This document shows, piece by piece, positions 60,194 to 64,000 of a stretch of DNA of 64,000 bases. Positions within the stretch are counted from its first letter, which is position 1. Every line of letters starts with the position of its first letter. The position numbers were made by a program, and so were the translations under genes. The DNA is from Nocardia puris (GTDB lineage: Bacteria; Actinomycetota; Actinomycetes; Mycobacteriales; Mycobacteriaceae). The notes below the pieces were generated by a model. That model was not told the origin of the DNA. It made no database searches and saw only the letters and a program-made list of their open reading frames with translations. The DNA is taken from the NCBI RefSeq assembly GCF_003315035.1, contig NZ_QNRE01000011.1:124001-188000 (forward strand). The letters run 5' to 3'.

Positions 60194-60709
60194 ATGAGTG
60201 AGAGCAGGACGCAGAGCAGCTCCCGGTCCTACCGCCGGGTGGCGGCCGCCGTCGACGCCGTGTGCGCCGTCGCGGCCGACTCCGACGCCACCACCCTCGA
60301 CGAGGTGGTGGCCGCGATCGCCGACGAGCGCAGGCGCGAAATCGAGATCGCCAGTGCGCATCTGGGCCCCGGCGTGTGCGGACAGCGCCGGTTCTACCCC
60401 GACCGCGACGTGATCGTGCTGGCCCAGGCACTGCCCAGCCGCGACCACACGCTGGCCCACGAACTCGGGCACATCGTGTTCGATCACGAGGGCGCGCCCG
60501 CCCCCGAGGTCACCCTGGAGGCCAGCGACGATTTGATCGCCTACATGCTCAGCCAGCGCGCGCACCAGCAGATCGTGGACGACGGCGCCGACGAACTCGC
60601 CGAATGGGAGGCCGAGACCTTCGCCGCCATGCTCATGACCCGACTGCGCGTGTTCAACAGCCGGGGCGCAGGCGTCTCGGTCCTTCGATTCGATGAGGCA
60701 CTCGGATGA
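60194..60709 (+). CDS. ImmA/IrrE-like metallopeptidase-domain protein
   Basis: The 171 residues contain the zinc motif HTLAHELGHIVFDHEG (HExxH, about residues 91-106) followed by an acidic helix, as in ImmA/IrrE/COG2856 proteins. These often cleave XRE-type repressors or act as stress sensors. It begins seven bases after the repeat protein and overlaps the membrane protein start by four bases. In actinobacteria such genes often sit with a multi-pass protein and an XRE regulator. The XRE gene here (EspR-like) lies beyond a terminator and on the other strand. Confidence 0.82.
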   Translation: MSESRTQSSSRSYRRVAAAVDAVCAVAADSDATTLDEVVAAIADERRREIEIASAHLGPGVCGQRRFYPDRDVIVLAQALPSRDHTLAHELGHIVFDHEGAPAPEVTLEASDDLIAYMLSQRAHQQIVDDGADELAEWEAETFAAMLMTRLRVFNSRGAGVSVLRFDEALG

Positions 60710-61728
60710 CGCTGTGGCTGACCGCAATGCTGGTGTGGATCGCGGCGGGTGCGCGCGTGGGCCGCGTGCTGGTCAAGCCCGCCACCACCGCGCGCGTCGC
60801 GATCGTCGTCGCGGTGGCGGCGGTGGCGGCCGCCGCGACGGTGGCCGTGCCCGAAATCGCTTTGGCCATCGACAATCTGCTGCCGCGCGGCCTGCCTCCG
60901 GGCCTGCTGTCCGACGGCATCGTGCTCGGGTCGTGGCTGGCCTTCGTCACCGCGACCTCGGTCGTCGCGGCGGCCGCCTGGCCGGTGGTGTCGCGGCGCA
61001 ACCTGCGCCAGATCGCGATGCTCATCTACGCCGGAGGCGGTGTGGCGGTGCTGATCTCGCTGCTGTGGTCGTTCACCTTCGGCTGGATGCTCGTCGCGCT
61101 GGGCAGCGTGTTCATCGTGGTAACCGGTCTGCGCAACCTGGACTGGACCACCCTGGGCCGCGGTATCGCCATCTATACGGCGGGCACCGCCGTGGTGGGT
61201 GTGCTCGCGGCGCTGAACATCGGCCGCGCCCTCACCGACGCGCCCCGCGCCCCGCACGGCGAACCCACCTTCGCCTGGGTGGCGTGGGAAATCGCCAGTC
61301 TGCTCATCTCTTTCGGCGCGGTCTGGATCGTGGTGGAGCTGTGGGTGCGCGCGCGGCTGCTGCTGCGCCAGATCCGCCCGCTGCACCGCACCATGATCAA
61401 GCGGTTCCCCGAGGTCGTCGCGCACGATCAGACCGGAACCTCCACGCAGCTGCGGGCTTCGGACCAGGTGGCCCAGATCATGGACGCGCTGTACCTGCAG
61501 TCGGGCAGCGGTGTGGAGCTGGTCGCGGCGGGCGCGCCGCCGGCCTCGATCCCGGAGCGGGCCGGGCTGGTGGCGGAGTGGGCGCGTAACCCGTTGGGTG
61601 ACATCGTGGTCGACGCGCGCTGGATCGCGCCGCCGGAGGGCGTCAGCCCGCGCGGCTGGGTGCGGGCCATCGCGCTCGCTTTCGAGAAGGCGCAGGGCGC
61701 CAGGGCGGAACGGGCGCGGTCGCGGTGA
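60706..61728 (+). CDS. Seven-pass membrane protein of the DUF6545/MAB_1171c type
   Basis: The product has 340 residues. Hydrophobic segments lie near residues 3-18, 26-46, 64-86, 96-118, 123-142, 152-172 and 190-212. A soluble C-terminal part (about 215-340), with RPLHRTMIKRFPEVVAHD, is typical of MAB_1171c-like proteins that accompany ImmA/IrrE proteins. Function unknown; a membrane signalling or transport role is inferred from family gossip rather than data. Confidence 0.75.
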   Translation: MTLWLTAMLVWIAAGARVGRVLVKPATTARVAIVVAVAAVAAAATVAVPEIALAIDNLLPRGLPPGLLSDGIVLGSWLAFVTATSVVAAAAWPVVSRRNLRQIAMLIYAGGGVAVLISLLWSFTFGWMLVALGSVFIVVTGLRNLDWTTLGRGIAIYTAGTAVVGVLAALNIGRALTDAPRAPHGEPTFAWVAWEIASLLISFGAVWIVVELWVRARLLLRQIRPLHRTMIKRFPEVVAHDQTGTSTQLRASDQVAQIMDALYLQSGSGVELVAAGAPPASIPERAGLVAEWARNPLGDIVVDARWIAPPEGVSPRGWVRAIALAFEKAQGARAERARSR

Positions 61729-62047
61729 CGTCGCCGGCGACCCGTGCTCGCGGTGTCGCCGCCCGCTGAGAATCGTGCCCGGGAAACTCGGGTCTTTCCA
61801 ACGGACTTCGCGCGTCGCAGAATGCCGCGGTTCGCAGCAGTGCGTTTGCCCAATGGCGTTCCGCGCACCGAGCGGTTCGTCCGGAGCGTACGTGCAAACG
61901 TTCTTGCATTGCGCTGAATCGGAATGTGTGCGCACGCGGTCCACACACGAGCCTAATGCGCGAGCGAACCGCGCCGGGGTGCCGTCGCGGCGGCCGCGCC
62001 GAATTGGCGGGCGGCCGCGACGGCCGCGCTATGGGCGGCGGATCGCA

Positions 62048-62091
62048 CAACGCGGCACAGTGCGACCTTCCGGTCGCACTGTGCCGCGTTG
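62048..62091. terminator. Perfect 20-bp hairpin terminator downstream of espR-like gene
   Basis: The arms at 62048-62067 and 62072-62091 are exact reverse complements (20 bp) around a TTCC loop. It starts 10 bases past the espR-like stop and could also stop rightward transcription. No poly-T tract follows, which is common in high-GC actinobacteria. Confidence 0.85.
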
Positions 62092-62101
62092 GTGGTGAAC
62101 C

Positions 62102-62518
62102 CTATTCGGTTCCATCCGGAGGAATTTCGGGCAAGCCTTCGCTGGCCCGCAACTTCTCCGCCATGGAGGTGAGGAGGTTCTGTGATTCTTCGGAGAGGTC
62201 GAACGCCCTACTCGACAACCGTCGCAGCCCATAGCCCTGCAGCTGGGCCAGCAGCTCGAGATCGTGGTCGATCTTGGCCGCGTAGATGTCGTTGAAGAAG
62301 TAGTCGGGCTTGACCTTGAAGAACTTGGCCAGTGCCGCCACCGTTTCGTCCGACGGGTTGGTCCGTTGCCCCGACCGCAACTGCGAGAGATACGGTTTCG
62401 AGATCGGATGCCCGGAGGCCGTCAGCGCAGCCGCAACCTCCGCGTTGGTGTGCGGCTTGCGCCCCGGGGGATGCACGGTTTCGAACAGCTTGTTCAGCCG
62501 CGCCGCGAAATCAGCCAT
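62102..62518 (-). CDS. espR: EspR-like nucleoid-associated regulator
   Basis: The 138 residues follow mycobacterial EspR: FAARLNKLFETVHPPGRKPH, SKPYLSQLRSGQRTNPSDET (helix-turn-helix), VAALAKFFKVKPDYFFNDIY and a C-terminal dimerisation helix with RASEGLPEIPP. EspR binds DNA at many sites as dimers of dimers and activates espACD for ESX-1 secretion, besides shaping the nucleoid. In this genome it may serve ESX genes such as those at 5.7-8.9 kb. The start at 62518 has no close alternative. Confidence 0.9.
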   Translation of the reverse strand: MADFAARLNKLFETVHPPGRKPHTNAEVAAALTASGHPISKPYLSQLRSGQRTNPSDETVAALAKFFKVKPDYFFNDIYAAKIDHDLELLAQLQGYGLRRLSSRAFDLSEESQNLLTSMAEKLRASEGLPEIPPDGTE

Positions 62519-62880
62519 TGTGAGCCGCCCAATTCCCTTCGCTGTACTAACAGTCGTTATCTCGGATACGTATCATTGATATTAGCGGCTCAGTAACTGA
62601 AAACCTACGCCTGATTCCGGATTTCCTTGAAGCTTCCAGGCGTGACGTCGGCGAAGGCACTGGGACGGCGGCGTTTGCGGGTCGCGCCAACGTCTCTGGT
62701 AGAGGCCTGGTACGACCCGGTTCTAGCCCGTCGCGACGGTCTTCCCCGACGGCTCGATGATAGCTAAAAGATAGCTGACATCTCATCTAGTCGGTTGTAT
62801 CGCGGATTGTGTGGTGTACGACACGTTTTCCGGGCCCGGGGATGAACGTTCAACTTGCAGCATGGAATTGGTTGAACTTG
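62519..62880. other. Gene-free, AT-richer region upstream of espR
   Basis: About 360 bases without a credible gene. GATACGTATC at 62565-62574 is a perfect 10-bp palindrome. GATAGCT occurs twice 11 bases apart (62759 and 62770). The region is less GC-rich than its neighbours and could hold EspR autoregulatory sites. Confidence 0.5.
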
Positions 62881-64000
62881 CTACAACCTCTCGATGATCG
62901 TACCTGTCGCCAGTGCGCCACCGGCGCACATGAGCACCATCGCGGTGCCCTGGCCGGTGCGTTCCAGCTCGTGCAAAGCCGTTGTGATGAGCCGGGATCC
63001 GGTCGATCCCACGGGGTGGCCGAGTGCGATGGCTCCGCCGTTGACATTTACCCGGTCCATGTCGGGTTGGTGTACAGACGCCCAAGATAGTGCGACCGAG
63101 GCGAAGGCCTCGTTGATCTCGAAGAGATCGATATCGCCGATGCTCATCCCGGATCGCTCCAGCAGACGCGTGCACGCCTGCACCGGGCCGTCCAGGTGGA
63201 ACTCGGGCTCCGCGCCGACGAGCACCTGGGTCCTGATCCGCGCGCGCGGGCGCAATCCCGCTGCGGTGGCGGCCTTTTCGTCCATCAGCAGCACCGCGGC
63301 CGCGCCGTCGGAGATCTGTGAGGAACTGCCCGCGGTGTGCACGCCGCCCTCCAGGACCGGCTTCAGCTTCGCCAGCCCTTCGGCGGTGGTCTCGCGCAGG
63401 CCCTGATCGCGGGTGACGTCCACCTTCTCGCCGGTGAGCGCGCCTTCCTTGTCCACCGCGGGTGCGGTGACCGGGAGCACCTCGCGGTCGAAGCGGCCTT
63501 CGGTCCAGGCCCGCGCGGCCAAGCGCTGTGAGCGCGCGCCGAATTCGTCCACGTCGGCGCGAGTGATGCCGCGCCGCTTGGCGATTCGTTCGGCGGCCTC
63601 GAACTGGTTGGGCAGATCGATGTTCCACGACGCGGGCCTGCGCGGCCCGGCGTGCTCGCCGACGTTGGCGCCCAGCGGAACTCGGCTCATCGCCTCCACG
63701 CCACAGGCGATGCCGACGTCGATGGCGCCGGTCGCGATGAGTCCGGCGATGAGGTGGTTCGCCTGCTGCGCGGACCCGCACTGCGCGTCGACGGTGGTGG
63801 CGCCGGCCTGCCAGGGGAGCCCGGCGTGCAGCCAGGCGACACGGGTGACGTTATTGGACTGCTCGCCCGCCTGGGTGACGCAGCCGCCGATCACCTGCTC
63901 GACCCGGGCCGGATCCAGGTGGGCGCGCTCGAGCAGGCCGCGCTGGGCCAGTCCGAGCAGTTCGGCGGCGTGCAGCCCGGCCAGCCACCCCCCGCGCTTG
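62881..64000 (-). CDS. fadA5: Thiolase FadA5 of cholesterol side-chain degradation (5' end beyond window)
   Basis: The minus-strand frame is open from the right edge to the stop at 62881-62883, about 372 residues. Visible are VEQVIGGCVTQAGEQSNNVT, TTVDAQCGSAQQANHLIAGL (nucleophile Cys), the closing NGGAIALGHPVGSTGSRLI and LMCAGGALATGTIIERL. Identity to FadA5 (Rv3546) is high. It performs the last thiolysis of the C17 propionyl side chain in side-chain beta-oxidation. The N-terminal 20 or so residues and the promoter are outside the window. Confidence 0.93.
   Translation of the reverse strand, partial: KRGGWLAGLHAAELLGLAQRGLLERAHLDPARVEQVIGGCVTQAGEQSNNVTRVAWLHAGLPWQAGATTVDAQCGSAQQANHLIAGLIATGAIDVGIACGVEAMSRVPLGANVGEHAGPRRPASWNIDLPNQFEAAERIAKRRGITRADVDEFGARSQRLAARAWTEGRFDREVLPVTAPAVDKEGALTGEKVDVTRDQGLRETTAEGLAKLKPVLEGGVHTAGSSSQISDGAAAVLLMDEKAATAAGLRPRARIRTQVLVGAEPEFHLDGPVQACTRLLERSGMSIGDIDLFEINEAFASVALSWASVHQPDMDRVNVNGGAIALGHPVGSTGSRLITTALHELERTGQGTAMVLMCAGGALATGTIIERL

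Noticed and set aside
62547..62786. 79-residue ORF upstream of espR
   Set aside because: Arg/Pro-rich composition, no ribosome-binding site and no recognisable domain; more likely regulatory DNA.

Overview
The window is a contiguous piece of a high-GC actinobacterial chromosome. A mycolic-acid-containing member of the Mycobacteriales, most likely Nocardia or a close relative of Rhodococcus, fits best. The evidence is an AftA-type arabinogalactan enzyme at the left edge, an ESX (type VII secretion) accessory cluster, an EspR homologue, IdeR-, LexA-, KstR- and KstR2-type operator sequences, and a large part of the cholesterol/steroid catabolic gene set. I saw no rRNA, tRNA, CRISPR array, insertion sequence or prophage.

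Left third (1-18.2 kb): the N-terminal half of a divergent AftA-like membrane glycosyltransferase; an iron-box-controlled siderophore permease gene followed by a truncated second permease; HIT, HAD and methyltransferase genes; an ESX accessory cluster (DUF3558 lipoprotein, two secreted-protein-like ORFs, EspG); a Nudix gene; a two-gene accessory DprA-like plus ComF-like phosphoribosyltransferase operon with a near-consensus SOS (LexA) box; a TetR regulator divergent from a ZapE-like ATPase with tandem operators between them; and a five-gene MoxR/DUF58/DUF4129 membrane operon.

Middle (18.2-42.6 kb): KstR-type (ring A/B) steroid genes in two blocks. Block one is a MaoC-like hydratase and kstD on the minus strand, facing a second KstD-like flavoprotein and hsaE-hsaG-hsaF. 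Block two is hsaA-hsaD-hsaC-hsaB facing kshA and a small Cys-rich protein. KstR-motif operators sit in both divergent promoters. Between and after them lie regulators next to probable target genes (ArsR/SDR, AraC/dehydrogenase, HxlR/metallo-hydrolase, MarR/NTF2-like), a ThrE exporter and three toxin-antitoxin loci, one with a frameshifted toxin.

Right third (42.6-64 kb): the KstR2-type (ring C/D, HIP) genes. On the minus strand fadD3, a crotonase and three acyl-CoA dehydrogenases; on the plus strand fadE30-ipdF, then kstR2-fadA6; convergent ipdA-ipdB-ipdC preceded by echA20; then two SDR genes. Three KstR2-like boxes share an AAGCAnnTGCTTGGT-like core and lie just upstream of apparently leaderless GTG starts. 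After a structured leader come an Ala/Gly/Ser-repeat exported protein, an ImmA/IrrE-like protein and a membrane protein, then an EspR homologue. The 3' part of fadA5 runs off the right edge.

Together the steroid genes cover delta1-dehydrogenation and 9-alpha-hydroxylation (KstD, KshA), ring A opening and cleavage (HsaA-D), the 2-hydroxypentadienoate branch to pyruvate and propionyl-CoA (HsaE-G), HIP activation and C/D-ring degradation (FadD3, FadE30, IpdF, IpdC, EchA20, IpdAB, FadA6, FadE31-33), plus part of side-chain beta-oxidation (FadA5, MaoC-like). The most interesting non-catabolic item is the SOS-linked DprA-like/phosphoribosyltransferase pair.
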